Of a DNA stretch of 64,000 nucleotides, positions 33,052 to 43,852 are shown piece after piece. The DNA is taken from the NCBI GenBank assembly GCA_031316115.1, contig JALDRC010000001.1, positions 372,001-436,000 on the forward strand, given 5' to 3'. Each line of letters begins with the position of its first letter. The stretch's first letter is position 1. Made by a program: the position numbers and the translations under genes. Origin of the DNA: Nitrososphaeraceae archaeon (lineage in GTDB: Archaea; Thermoproteota; Nitrososphaeria; Nitrososphaerales; Nitrososphaeraceae). Below the pieces are notes generated by a model. It was given only the letters and a program-made list of their open reading frames with translations, searched no databases and was not told the origin of the DNA.

Positions 33052-34269
33052 TTATTTAATATTTTTGAGAGGAAAAGAAGGATATATACCACAAATAGCG
33101 CCATTAAAGTCAAACATGAGTACAAAAATGTCTAATTTATTTTCAGCATAATTATTCATTTGTATATATGTATATTTACATATTAAATCAAAAAAGTCAG
33201 GGATGTTATTCTTTATTATAATTTCCGAAACATGTCTAGCAGTGTTCGCTTCTTTGATGTCTTTTATTATCGTGTTAGAGGTAGTACATTGTGATGCTAA
33301 GTTTGCCATAAATTCCATGCTAACGTGAGAACCTCGGACATGTGTCTGTTTTACTCCCATTGCCATTTTTGTCAACTTTCCTATAAAACCCGCGATTATA
33401 ACCTTTCTTAGCTTTCTATTCATACATTGTTTGATTGTATAACCAGAAAAATCTCCCATTTGTATGAATGAATAATCCGGATTGTTGTTAAAGATCTGTT
33501 TCGCATATTCTTCACTTCTCCCTCCAGTAGTTAGGATCACCATATCTGATCCTAGAGTCATTGCTATATCTAAACTCTGTTTGATCGAGGCTGCAAAAGA
33601 GGCAGTTGAGTAAGGATAAACAATTCCTGACGTACCAAGAATAGATATTCCTCCTATAATCCCTAAGCGTGGATTATCTGTTTTTTTTGCAATCACTTCT
33701 CCATTAGGAACTGAAATAGTAGCTGTGATACCTTTATCTTGTAATATTTTAAATCCTACTTCCTTAATCACTTTTTCAATCATCATCCTTGGGATCGGAT
33801 TAATTGCAGCACTTCCCATATCCAGTCCCAATCCTGGTCTTGTAACACGACCTACACCTTTTCCTCCCTCAATTGAGATGTAACCTCTTTTATCATTAAT
33901 AGAAATAGTCGAACATATTTCTGCACCATTGGTAACATCAGGATCGTCTCCTCCGTCTTTTATTACAGCACATGTTACAGAATTATTATTTTCATGAATT
34001 ACGGTCCATGCGATATCCAATTTTACAACTTTACCTTTAGGAAGTGTTAACTCGACTTGTGATGTATTTACTTTCGGATCGGTTATTGCAATAAGTGCTG
34101 CTTTAGTTGCTGCCGCAGCTGAAGTACCGGTTGTATAACCGGTTCTCAACAATCCTTTTTTTCGCTTTGCGATTATCTCGTCTGATAATCCTTGTTCTGA
34201 TTCTAATTCAGCTAGTGACATATCGTCATCTAGAATTTTTTCATTGATCTTGAAGGGTTTAGAAATCAT
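33052..34269 (-). CDS. cbiD: Cobalt-precorrin-5B (C1)-methyltransferase
   Basis: LRTGYTTGTSAAAATKAAL, KDGGDDPDVTNGAEI, GKGVGRVTRPGL, GTSGIVYPYS. Confidence 0.95.
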   Translation of the reverse strand: MISKPFKINEKILDDDMSLAELESEQGLSDEIIAKRKKGLLRTGYTTGTSAAAATKAALIAITDPKVNTSQVELTLPKGKVVKLDIAWTVIHENNNSVTCAVIKDGGDDPDVTNGAEICSTISINDKRGYISIEGGKGVGRVTRPGLGLDMGSAAINPIPRMMIEKVIKEVGFKILQDKGITATISVPNGEVIAKKTDNPRLGIIGGISILGTSGIVYPYSTASFAASIKQSLDIAMTLGSDMVILTTGGRSEEYAKQIFNNNPDYSFIQMGDFSGYTIKQCMNRKLRKVIIAGFIGKLTKMAMGVKQTHVRGSHVSMEFMANLASQCTTSNTIIKDIKEANTARHVSEIIIKNNIPDFFDLICKYTYIQMNNYAENKLDIFVLMFDFNGAICGIYPSFPLKNIK

Positions 34270-35125
34270 GGGTCAACTTCACTATATGTTTAGGATCCGT
34301 GAACCAAAACTTTATTCATCACTTGTAGAAAGATAGAAATAAAACAATAAAATCCTGAAATAAGTTTAGAAAAGATATTCTTAATTTTCATGTTTAACGA
34401 TTTCAAAACATTACTATTTAATATATAACTACTTTTAAGATTTTCCTTGAATTGAAGGAAAATTTTTGTTATAGTTTGAAAATATACGATCTAATATTTT
34501 CTATTTGTTATAATTTTTGATATTCTAAAAGTTAGTTTGCAAAAATAAGGATCTAGAGAGAACTAGCAGATATTAAAATGGTTTAAAGAACCATATCTAG
34601 GCAAATAAAAAATAACATGATCTGATAGAGTTATCAGAAATTATAAAATCAATTAAAAAGTAAGGTGATTTAAGATAGTTATTTGAAAGGTATGTAAAAA
34701 ATGTTATTTCTTGTTATTCTAGATATATAGTATTTTTACTTTTGAAATTTGTTAGAAATTATGAAATTTATGAAATTCAAGTACAATACATTAAATAAGA
34801 ATAAAAGATTATTTATACTCTAATTAGTATCAATATAATATGTAGACAATATATAATATATAGAGGTCCCAAGAAATTTACACACTTGAACATTGATTTA
34901 AGTGGTTAAAAAGATATACAAGAAGACGTAATAAAATCATGACTAAGACACATATCAAAGATTGAAATATTTCTAGATCTATCAGAAGAGGCAGTATACT
35001 TGATACAATAATTGCACCTTATTAAACAATAACACCCAACATTAGAAAAAAGAACAAGATCCGATTATCTGAATGACGTTAAATAAGTAATATTATATTC
35101 ATATATACCAAATAGCTTATGTTTT

Positions 35126-36111
35126 CTAATTGTCAATTTTAGCAAGCAGATAGTTTCTCATATCAAGATTGAATCTTTTTGTTCTAAAATATTGAGATAA
35201 TTTATTTTTAAAATCTGTAAATGATGAATAGTTCTGGCGAACAAGCAGATCGCTCTTGGGTATATGCCATATCTCTTCTAGTACCATAAACTCTGGAGAT
35301 GCTGTTGGTTGATATATAGGAATCAAATCTTTTTTGTGTTTATCAAAATATTGCAGTACCTTTTTTGATCTGTAGTGTTGTTTTGCCTTAACCAGGTACA
35401 GGTAACATTTTGGAAACTTTTTGTGAATATGTTTTAGATAATCTAAAAATGTGTTTTCATCAAACCAGGTATACTGTCTAAACATCTGTTTTCCATCAAG
35501 ACTTGTAGCACCAAAAAGCACTGATTGCTGATGAGATCCTGTAATTCTTACAACTGGTCTTTCATTCTTTACTATCCATACTTTTCTCACAAGAGAATCA
35601 AAAAAGAAGAATGATTCATCAAGTGATACTACGGTAAACTCTTTCTTTTGTGTGAGATTGTCCAGTATCTTTCTGGCTGTTTTTTAAAACGTTCTTTTTC
35701 CTCTTTAGATGCTGTATTTACATGTACTTTTCTTGGTACTTTCTGTTTGAATCCCCACTTGTGCATGAGTCTGTATATATGAGTGAAATGATATTTTATT
35801 CCACTTTGTCTTACAATCAGATCTGTTACCTGTGTTGTAGTCCAACACTGCTTGCTGGATGCTAATTTATTTTTTATTTCATTTACTGTCTCTTCGGACG
35901 TATCTGGATGTCTACCACATTTTGGCTTATTTTTTAATCCTGGTATTCCGCCTGTTGAGAATCTATCCCACCAATATGATCCCCCAGGCCTACTTCTATG
36001 TAATTCATCACAAGCATAGGCAGGAATGATATTATCATATTTTACTTTTATTACAAAAAGTAATCTTTCCTTCACCTTTGGATTAGTTTCATTCTTGTAT
36101 AATCTAATCAA
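35126..36111 (-). pseudogene. IS630-family transposase, split by a -1 frameshift
   Basis: Two consecutive ORFs (N-terminal HTH part 35629-36111; DDE part 35126-35590). Changing frame at GTTTTAAAAAACAG restores ...KTARKILDNLTQKKEFTVVSLDESFFFFDSLVRKVWIV. Confidence 0.8.
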
Positions 36112-36424
36112 TTCTTTTTTGGAATATACTGTTAGGATATTACTGAATAAACTTGATGGTAGATAGCTTTTACTTCATATCAGATAGGATTATAATAAAT
36201 CATGATTAGAAATTATATGCTAATTGGTATAGATAGGATATTATAAATTAATATTCGAAAAAGGATGTACCCAAAAAGACATACATAAACACTGAATGTT
36301 CAAATGAAAAAAGAAAGTTTTTAAAAAAACCAAAATGATATATGGAAATATTGGAAATAAAAGCTCAAGGAAGTATCTATCTAATAAATTTGCTTGTATG
36401 ATGGTACTATCCTGCATGCATATA

Positions 36425-36620
36425 TAAATAGGAAATGAACAGGAAAGACCAATTATTAGAATCACAGGACCTCCTCAATAATAATTCATTTAGTATCATC
36501 AGTCCTAACATAAAAACAGTTATTCAGATAATATTACTGGAGTGGTCAAAATAATTTTTTATATTACTGTAGTCCAATATTCTAACTCATATAAAACAGT
36601 ATATAGAATTAGAAGAATAT
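36425..36620 (+). pseudogene. Short decayed IS630 transposase remnant
   Basis: ERPIIRITGPPQ**FI on the + strand matches NERPVVRITGSHQQSV of the neighbouring minus-strand IS630 ORF; multiple stops. Confidence 0.45.
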
Positions 36621-36621
36621 A

Positions 36622-36961
36622 ATATGCACAATACTTGAGAACATAGGAAATACATTTTACTCGATTGGGAAGAGATACATTAAGAATATGTGTACTAACT
36701 TTATAGATATCTTCAAAAACAATTACAGATAAATGACAAATCAATCACATAGATTCTATGTTTCTTGTCTTATTACCTCCTCTTAACATAACAAATACTT
36801 ACATTGAAGATAATTTGAAGAAATAAAAAAGAGAGTATCTTAGATTGTATATTATAGTTGGTAAAAAAATCAAAACCGATAATATCACTTAGTGTAACCA
36901 TAGGTTCTATTCATTGTGGTAGCAAGAGATTTGTAAAAATTATAAAATAGATTACAAAAAA
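36622..36961 (+). repeat. Copy 1 of a ~340-bp inverted duplication (partner 52138-52472)
   Basis: ATATGCACAATACTTGAGAACATAGGAAATACATTTTACTCG... through ...TTATAAAATAGATTACAAAAAA is the reverse complement of the partner with only a few differences (e.g. TTACCTCCTCTTAACATAAC vs TTACCTAACATAAC). Confidence 0.92.
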
Positions 36962-37414
36962 AAGTAAATGTAGATAAAACTTGTTACAGTACACTAATTT
37001 TAATCTACAAGACAAAATTTGAAATCAAATCTTTAATATCTCAGAAAGAGTACTAAGGTTACAATAAGAAAATATAAAGGCAAGAAATGAAGTAATGCAA
37101 ATGGTTTCCATTATCAGAGCTGAAAAGTAGATCAACAAAAAAACATGGCAAATATATGTATTTTAATGATAGTTGTCTTATTATCATTAAAACTAGTACT
37201 AACAGTACATTTACTATCAACGAAATTCAACATCCAAAAAGCAGAACCTATTCTAAAGATGATATTGTATGATGGGACAATTTGATATAGAATAATAATT
37301 TTTTTGAATAAATGGAATTATTGTTGAATTAAGCTAACACTACCTCTTTGCACGTCATAGATTTCTAATGAATTTAACTATTTTGATAAAAAATTATGGA
37401 TTAGAATTAACCTA

Positions 37415-38557
37415 TTAATTAAGGAGACCTATTTTATCTGTTTTTTCCCATGAAAAAGTATCTTCATTTCTTCCGAAATGACCATATGCTGCGGTTTTTT
37501 TGTAAATAGGTCTTTTTAATGACAAGATTTCTATTATTTTCGAAGGCCTCATATCAAAAACGTTTCTCACTTTTTCTTCTATTTCTTCATGATTTATTTT
37601 TCCTGTGTTAAAGGTATCAACCATAACTGAGACTGGTTCTGACATTCCTATTGCATATGCTATTTGGACTTCACACTTCTTAGCCAAGTTCGCTGCGACA
37701 ATATTTTTTGCGATGTATCTAGCCATATAACAAGCAGATCTGTCAACTTTTGAAGGATCCTTTCCGGAAAATGCACCTCCCCCGTGTCTTCCCATTCCAC
37801 CATAGGTATCAATAATAATCTTTCTTCCTGTTAATCCGGTATCAGCAGCTGGCCCGCCTAGAACGAATCTTCCGGTAGGATTAATAAAAAACTTTGTCCG
37901 TTCGTCAATCCATTCTGCACATGTAGGTTTTATTACTCTATTAATCAATTCCTCGCGTAATTGGTTCAAAGTTATATCTGGAGAATGTTGAGTTGATAGA
38001 ACAACTGTGTCAATTCTAGTTGGTATAGAGTTTTCATAAACTACAGACACCTGAGATTTTCCATCTGGTCTAATCCAATCAAGTTCTTTTGACTTTCGGA
38101 CCTGGCTCAACTTCAAACAAAGCTTGTGAGCCATAATTATGGGTAATGGCATTAGCTCAGGTGTTTCGTTTGTTGCATAACCAAATACAAGACCCTGATC
38201 TCCAGCACCTTGCTCCTTTTGTTCTGTTGGAGTTACTCCAATAGATATATCATCACTTTGAGAATGAATAGATGTTAACACTGCACAATTATTGCAATCA
38301 AAGCCCAAATCTCCATTATCATAACCAATTTCTCGAATGGTATCTCTAGTGGTTTTTTGTATATCTACTAGCCCTTTGGATGTAACTTCTCCTGCTACAA
38401 AAATGGTTCCTATCGTTGTTAAGGATTCTACAGCTACTCTTGAATCAGGATCTTTAAGTAAATAGGCATCCAGTATTGAATCTGAAACCTGATCACATAT
38501 CTTATCTGGATGTCCTTCTGTTACACTTTCTGAACTAAATAGATAACGTGATGTCAT
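37415..38557 (-). CDS. metK: S-adenosylmethionine synthetase, bacterial type
   Basis: [68 protein letters not shown]. Confidence 0.96.
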   Translation of the reverse strand: MTSRYLFSSESVTEGHPDKICDQVSDSILDAYLLKDPDSRVAVESLTTIGTIFVAGEVTSKGLVDIQKTTRDTIREIGYDNGDLGFDCNNCAVLTSIHSQSDDISIGVTPTEQKEQGAGDQGLVFGYATNETPELMPLPIIMAHKLCLKLSQVRKSKELDWIRPDGKSQVSVVYENSIPTRIDTVVLSTQHSPDITLNQLREELINRVIKPTCAEWIDERTKFFINPTGRFVLGGPAADTGLTGRKIIIDTYGGMGRHGGGAFSGKDPSKVDRSACYMARYIAKNIVAANLAKKCEVQIAYAIGMSEPVSVMVDTFNTGKINHEEIEEKVRNVFDMRPSKIIEILSLKRPIYKKTAAYGHFGRNEDTFSWEKTDKIGLLN

Positions 38558-38584
38558 TTTTTTTATGATATGAACCAGAATTGA

Positions 38585-38860
38585 TTATAGATCTTTAATA
38601 AGCTTGATAAAGAGAACATTATTTCCTCTAATTACTACCTTACCGTAATTCGCCAGCAATTCAGCTGATTGATATTCTTCCGCATCCAGTAGTATAAGGT
38701 TCATATAAGAATCTACATTACTCATTATTCCTTTGTACTCAATTTCATTTTTTAGCCTCACGGCTACACGTTGATTTAATGACTTCTGTAACGCGGTAAG
38801 AGGTCTTTTTGGTTGTTGAGAGCTTGGATTTGCCGACAATATCAATATATCACTTTGCAA
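38585..38860 (-). CDS. LSm/Sm-like RNA-binding protein
   Basis: RVAVRLKNEIEYKGIMSNVDSYMNLILLDAEEY...VVIRGNNVLFI (Sm1/Sm2 motifs). Confidence 0.9.
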   Translation of the reverse strand: MQSDILILSANPSSQQPKRPLTALQKSLNQRVAVRLKNEIEYKGIMSNVDSYMNLILLDAEEYQSAELLANYGKVVIRGNNVLFIKLIKDL

Positions 38861-38943
38861 TTCAAGTTCAGACAGAGCAGAATAAAAAGGTTCCTTTAAA
38901 GTAAAATAATAATATTATCCATTTTAGGTAGGTTATAATATAA

Positions 38944-39651
38944 TTGAGATATTCAACCGGATCAAAAAGAATTGATCATCTATTAGGGAGAGCGATAAAT
39001 AATGGAATAGTTACAGATCTATTTGGAGAAAATGCATCTGGGAAATCTCAATTGTGTTTTAGTATATCTGCAAATTTATTAAAGAACACAAGCGAGAAAA
39101 TAATGTTTATCGATACAGTAGGTACATTCAGGCCAGAACGCATCGAAGAAATAATAAATGAAAAAAATTCTAGATTTTTAGATAGGATAACCTACATAAG
39201 AGTATTTTCAATTTTTGCTCAGTTTAATGCAATTGAGAAGATTAGCAAAATAAAGCCCAAATTGGTGATAGTTGATACTGCTACTTCAATAATTGCGACC
39301 GAAAGCCATGGAGCTGCTCGACATTTAATTTTAATGAAATTTTTACACAAGTTAGCGCATTATGCTTTAAAATATAATTGTGCAGTTATTATTACAAATT
39401 CTATAAGGGATAGAATACTCTATTATGAAACTGATTTACCAAGAATCAAATTAGAAGAACAACAAGTACTAAAAACACAGTTTCAAAGAGAGTTTATGGA
39501 CAAATCTGTTTCTATCTCTACTCATGTCAAATTGAAGTTTGAGATTATTAATGCTGAAAAAAATATATATAAAATCTCATTCATACAACCATTAATTAAA
39601 AGGGATATTTTCTTTACAATAGTTAAAAATGGAATTACAGGTTTAAATTAA
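38944..39651 (+). CDS. RadB-like RecA/Rad51-family ATPase
   Basis: STGSKRIDHLLG...VTDLFGENASGKSQLCFSI (Walker A), KLVIVDTATSII (Walker B). Confidence 0.85.
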   Translation: MRYSTGSKRIDHLLGRAINNGIVTDLFGENASGKSQLCFSISANLLKNTSEKIMFIDTVGTFRPERIEEIINEKNSRFLDRITYIRVFSIFAQFNAIEKISKIKPKLVIVDTATSIIATESHGAARHLILMKFLHKLAHYALKYNCAVIITNSIRDRILYYETDLPRIKLEEQQVLKTQFQREFMDKSVSISTHVKLKFEIINAEKNIYKISFIQPLIKRDIFFTIVKNGITGLN

Positions 39652-39691
39652 CTATCAAGAATATAAGGATATCAATTTGGTTTTAAAAAAG

Positions 39692-40171
39692 TTATTGCAG
39701 CTTTATCTCTTTGTATAGTTCCCAGAATTTATCACCAACATAATGCAAGTTATCTATTATGTAACCACGTGAAAGGGTTTTGGCCTTTTCACTATCTTCT
39801 AGAGCTAATCCAACCGCAATGGGTTTAAGATGCTCTTTATCCTTGATAATCACGATATCATTCTTCAGAAATAAACTGAAGTATATTATCCCAGGACGCA
39901 TTATCTTTGCTCCATTACAAATAAATTTTATTGCTCCCATATCTACTAAAACATAAGGAAAAGAATTGATCAATGCGGTATTGCCGACAAATGGTAAAAT
40001 AGTTTTATCGATTTTAATAGCTATAAAATTTTCATGTATTAAAAATTTTTTGTTTTTTTCTACCTCAAATGATTTGAGGTTTTTGATTCTGGGAATTTCA
40101 TTTGGTGGCCAACGTTTTAAATCATCAATTAATAGTGCAGTTTCAGTTTTTGATAAAACGTGTACTTTCAA
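39692..40171 (-). CDS. PUA-domain RNA-binding protein
   Basis: PYVLVDMGAIKFICNGAKIMRPGI and C-terminal PUA layout. Confidence 0.8.
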   Translation of the reverse strand: MKVHVLSKTETALLIDDLKRWPPNEIPRIKNLKSFEVEKNKKFLIHENFIAIKIDKTILPFVGNTALINSFPYVLVDMGAIKFICNGAKIMRPGIIYFSLFLKNDIVIIKDKEHLKPIAVGLALEDSEKAKTLSRGYIIDNLHYVGDKFWELYKEIKLQ

Positions 40172-40251
40172 AAGTATTAATGATATACATATTTGGATAT
40201 TTTAAGATTTAAATCCAATATTATTATTTGTTATAACAAACCTAAGTATAG

Positions 40252-41424
40252 TCAATTATTATCCCTTTTTTCAATTGGAATGAACTCACATCCCATTGGT
40301 CCGCAATATTTTCCTACATAAACTGCTTTTGGTCTATATAAAGCAGGCTTTGGTGCAGCTTCAGCAAACTTTTCTTCAATTACATGAGATGCCCAACCAG
40401 CTATACGCGATAAAGCAAAAATGGGTGTATTCAAATCCATAGGAAAACCCATACTGTAATATAAGGATGCACTGTATAGATCCACATTTGGATATATTGT
40501 TTGGTTTTTATATTTCGACATGTAGAATTTAGTGTAATTTTCAATTTTCTTTGTTATTTCATACCATTTGCTATTTTTACCCCTAGACATAGATTTAGAT
40601 AATCTTTCTAGAATTTCTGCCCTAGGATCGGTGGTATGATAGACGGCATGACCCATCCCCATGATTCTTTTTCCTTGCTTAATCGTCTCATTTATCCATT
40701 CGTCGACATTTTCAGGATCATTAATATCTAGCAACATTTTCATAACCTGAATATTCGCACCACCGTGTAATTCGCCTGATAATGCTCCTAAGGCTCCACA
40801 GATGCAAGCGTACATATGGGCCCGAGTAGATGCAATTTCTCGTGCTGCAAATGTAGATGCATTAAAGCTGTGTTCTGCATGTAAAATTAAACAAATATCG
40901 AATACCTTAATTTCTTCAGTCTGAGGTTTACGGCCAAAAAGCATGTATAAAAAATTTGCAGAATGGGAAAGATCTGTTGTAGGTTCAATATACGCCATTC
41001 CATTTCTTATCCTATTCCATGCTGCAATTATTGAAGGAATTTTGGCAATGAGGATAGATGCTCTTTGAATATTATCTGTCTTTCCATCAGAATGCAAATC
41101 ATCATCATAGTTTGAGAGATAAGATACAGAAGATTGAAGGATATCCATTGGAAAAGCTGTCTTTGGTCTATTATGAAGATCGAGAAGTAATGATTCTGGA
41201 ATATTCCTTGAGTATCTTAATTTATCAGAAAATTCTGTTAATTGGATTTGATTTGGTAAATCTCCGAATATGAGTAGGTATGCTGTTTCTTCAAATGTGG
41301 ATCTGTTTACTAGATCTAGAATATCATAACCACGATAGATTAATTTACCATGTTCCCCATCTATGGAACTTATCTTGGTATCTGCTACCTCTATATTTCG
41401 TAGCCCTATATTTCTGGCGTCCAA
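40252..41424 (-). CDS. gltA: Citrate synthase
   Basis: SSIDGEHGKLIYRGYDILDL, LILHAEHSFNASTFAAR, LSGELHGGAN, GMGHAVY. Confidence 0.95.
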   Translation of the reverse strand: MDARNIGLRNIEVADTKISSIDGEHGKLIYRGYDILDLVNRSTFEETAYLLIFGDLPNQIQLTEFSDKLRYSRNIPESLLLDLHNRPKTAFPMDILQSSVSYLSNYDDDLHSDGKTDNIQRASILIAKIPSIIAAWNRIRNGMAYIEPTTDLSHSANFLYMLFGRKPQTEEIKVFDICLILHAEHSFNASTFAAREIASTRAHMYACICGALGALSGELHGGANIQVMKMLLDINDPENVDEWINETIKQGKRIMGMGHAVYHTTDPRAEILERLSKSMSRGKNSKWYEITKKIENYTKFYMSKYKNQTIYPNVDLYSASLYYSMGFPMDLNTPIFALSRIAGWASHVIEEKFAEAAPKPALYRPKAVYVGKYCGPMGCEFIPIEKRDNN

Positions 41425-41494
41425 TATCTAATACGTGGTAGAAGAATTTATCATATTAAAATATGTTTACAAAACAAAAGTTCGTAGTCATCAT

Positions 41495-42091
41495 TTAAAT
41501 TTTATGAGATTCTTCTCTACTTCCCTTATCCCCAATGCTTAAAATGTCAATACCATCTCCACTTGAAGCATCTCTTTGAGCTGAGGAGCGAATTGCTTTG
41601 ATTGCCAGTTTTAAAGCTTCTTCTTCGTTTAAATTTGACGAATATTGAGCATCCAATATCCCTAGTGCCATTTCAGCTCCACTTCCTACAGCGGCATATT
41701 CATCAGGTAACAAAGATCCCAATGGGTCTAGTGTATAGATATGTGACTTTGTATCAAATCCTCCTACTATCACTTGAGTAAGTAGAGGAAAATATCTTCG
41801 TTCAAACATTATTACTGACATCAATTTTGCAATGGAGTTAGGTGGAACATCCCTCCTTATCTCTAATTTTCGAATTGTGGCTAAAGCAGAAACCTGTCGT
41901 GCAAGAACATTCATATCAGCCACCATCCCTGCACATGCTGCACCTACTTTATCAGTGATAACAAATGTTTTTTTTGTATTTTTATTAACAATAAAATTTC
42001 CGAATGACACACGTTTTTCAGATGCTAACAATACGCCGTTCTCATAGGAAATTCCGACAGCTGTAGCGCCTGGAAAGAATTGATAAGCCAT
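41495..42091 (-). CDS. psmB: Proteasome beta subunit, predicted non-catalytic
   Basis: PGATAVGISYENGVLLASEKRVSFGNFIVNKNTKKTF; Ala at the position normally occupied by Thr1 (G-T-T-T-V-G-I). Confidence 0.88.
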   Translation of the reverse strand: MAYQFFPGATAVGISYENGVLLASEKRVSFGNFIVNKNTKKTFVITDKVGAACAGMVADMNVLARQVSALATIRKLEIRRDVPPNSIAKLMSVIMFERRYFPLLTQVIVGGFDTKSHIYTLDPLGSLLPDEYAAVGSGAEMALGILDAQYSSNLNEEEALKLAIKAIRSSAQRDASSGDGIDILSIGDKGSREESHKI

Positions 42092-42154
42092 AATTTTTAT
42101 AAGAAATAATAGCCAGATTTAGTCCTTTCTATTAACAATTTGAAATTGATAGAA

Positions 42155-43765
42155 TTATTTTTTTCGCTTGGCCATGTTATGTATTTTTATTGCTTCAGCG
42201 ATTAATTTATTTTGCAATTCCAGTGCATCTTTTCCTTCCGGATGTTTTTCTTCTGCAATTGCTTCTGCTACTATTCGTATTATGTGTCTTAAAAGAAATT
42301 CATCCCCTCGTTCAGCTTCTGCTCTATAAGCTGAATTAGCTTTATTTATAAAAACTATCTCTTCATTTGTAAAGCCATCTCGTGAATCAGATTCGTCTTC
42401 ATAAGGAATTACTTTATAACCTATTTTTCTGAGTGCAAATGTTCTACTAATGGTTTTTATTTTTTTTACCTTTGTAACATTTTCATTAGGTTTAAGTTTA
42501 TTTGGTAGGTTTTGTATTGATAGATTAGAATAATCCTGAAATAAAAGATCATCATATGGTTGATGTTCCAATATACTACCCTTGGTAGACTTTGCATGTG
42601 TATCATGAATGGAATTTTCCTTTTCTAAGTTTAAAGAATCAAGTTTGTGTTCGCTTTTAGGTGAACGACTAAAGGAAGTTTTAGAAGTAGATTCACCTTC
42701 ATTTTGAAGTAAATTTGAAGTAACTGTCTCAAAACCTTCTATTTCTACAGATTCAAGATTTTCAACTACAGCTTGTCCAAGTACTTTGTCAATTTCTTTA
42801 TAAATACGAGATTCTTCTTTTGTAATAAGAACATCTTCATAATCGGCGAGCTTTGGAAGTATCTCATCTAAAATGAATTGTTTGATGATTTTATTAAATT
42901 TCAAATAAGAGTCATCTTCAATTATTGCAGATTTATCAGCAAATCTAGACGTTAAGTTATCACACCTTATCAAACCAGTAATTCTATTCAACTTTGATTC
43001 TAATCCAAAACTACTTCTAACAACAATATGGTTTCCGACCATTATGCCTATACCTTTTTCTTCTTCCATCAAAGGTCTCCTAGCAACAATGATCTCCCCT
43101 AAAATTTTTCCTTCTTCCAGATTAACAGGTATTTTATACCCTTGTATTTCCTGTGGTCTGATAAGTTCTGCATTTTCAAAGTCCCACTCGCGAAAGTGTT
43201 CGGATTGTTTTATAAAAACCTGGAACATGGGTTGTCTTAAAATTGGTAGCTTTCGAATTTCTTTGATTAATTTTAGTGGATCGATAGACATTTTTGCTTC
43301 ATAGAGATTTAATTCTGTTCCATTCCTAGATAGTTGTTTTTCTGTAATTTCAGAGAGAACAGAGTTTCCTGTAAATAGATTGTTAAGTGATGTTTCGTCT
43401 ATGATGATTGTCTTGGTATAGTTTCCTTTCTTGGTCTTGAGTTTCATTTTTTCAAAAGAGGTTAAAAATGAGAGTCTACCTGTTCCGTATCTCCCCGTTC
43501 GGATTCTTTTCAACCTAGGAGAGATAGTTTCCAATTTCTTATGTGGAGAACCTAGTAATAGGAATTTTTGCATACCGTCCTCGTTCATTCCTGCATTATC
43601 TTCTACACAAATCGATCCGTTATTAAAAATACTAATTAGTACCTTGGTTGCGTCTTCATCAAATGAATTTTCAATTAACTCTTTTATAATTTCATTTGGA
43701 GATACCCAAGTTTTCGTAGCAAATTCTTTGAAAAATGATGGATGTACTCTTAGTTCAACTGTCAT
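42155..43765 (-). CDS. GHKL-type ATPase of unknown function
   Basis: IIKELIENSFDEDATKVLI (motif I), CVEDNAGM (motif II), GRYGTGRLSFLTSF (motif III); uncharacterised C-terminus. Confidence 0.8.
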   Translation of the reverse strand: MTVELRVHPSFFKEFATKTWVSPNEIIKELIENSFDEDATKVLISIFNNGSICVEDNAGMNEDGMQKFLLLGSPHKKLETISPRLKRIRTGRYGTGRLSFLTSFEKMKLKTKKGNYTKTIIIDETSLNNLFTGNSVLSEITEKQLSRNGTELNLYEAKMSIDPLKLIKEIRKLPILRQPMFQVFIKQSEHFREWDFENAELIRPQEIQGYKIPVNLEEGKILGEIIVARRPLMEEEKGIGIMVGNHIVVRSSFGLESKLNRITGLIRCDNLTSRFADKSAIIEDDSYLKFNKIIKQFILDEILPKLADYEDVLITKEESRIYKEIDKVLGQAVVENLESVEIEGFETVTSNLLQNEGESTSKTSFSRSPKSEHKLDSLNLEKENSIHDTHAKSTKGSILEHQPYDDLLFQDYSNLSIQNLPNKLKPNENVTKVKKIKTISRTFALRKIGYKVIPYEDESDSRDGFTNEEIVFINKANSAYRAEAERGDEFLLRHIIRIVAEAIAEEKHPEGKDALELQNKLIAEAIKIHNMAKRKK

Positions 43766-43852
43766 TATTAAATAATAGAAGTATTTTCTTTCCTTTATTT
43801 ATTGTGTTCGGAACTTGTTTTTTCTCCTGGATAAAAAATTAATAATTATCTA

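Noticed and set aside
35070-36160. Imperfect inverted ends around the IS630 gene (AGTAATAT inner match)
   Set aside because: Only about 8 bp match exactly in very AT-rich DNA; no clear TA duplication, so element boundaries were not called.
36559-36744. 61-aa minus ORF overlapping the inverted repeat
   Set aside because: Crosses the repeat boundary, and the matching frame in the other copy continues into unrelated sequence; not evidence of a gene.
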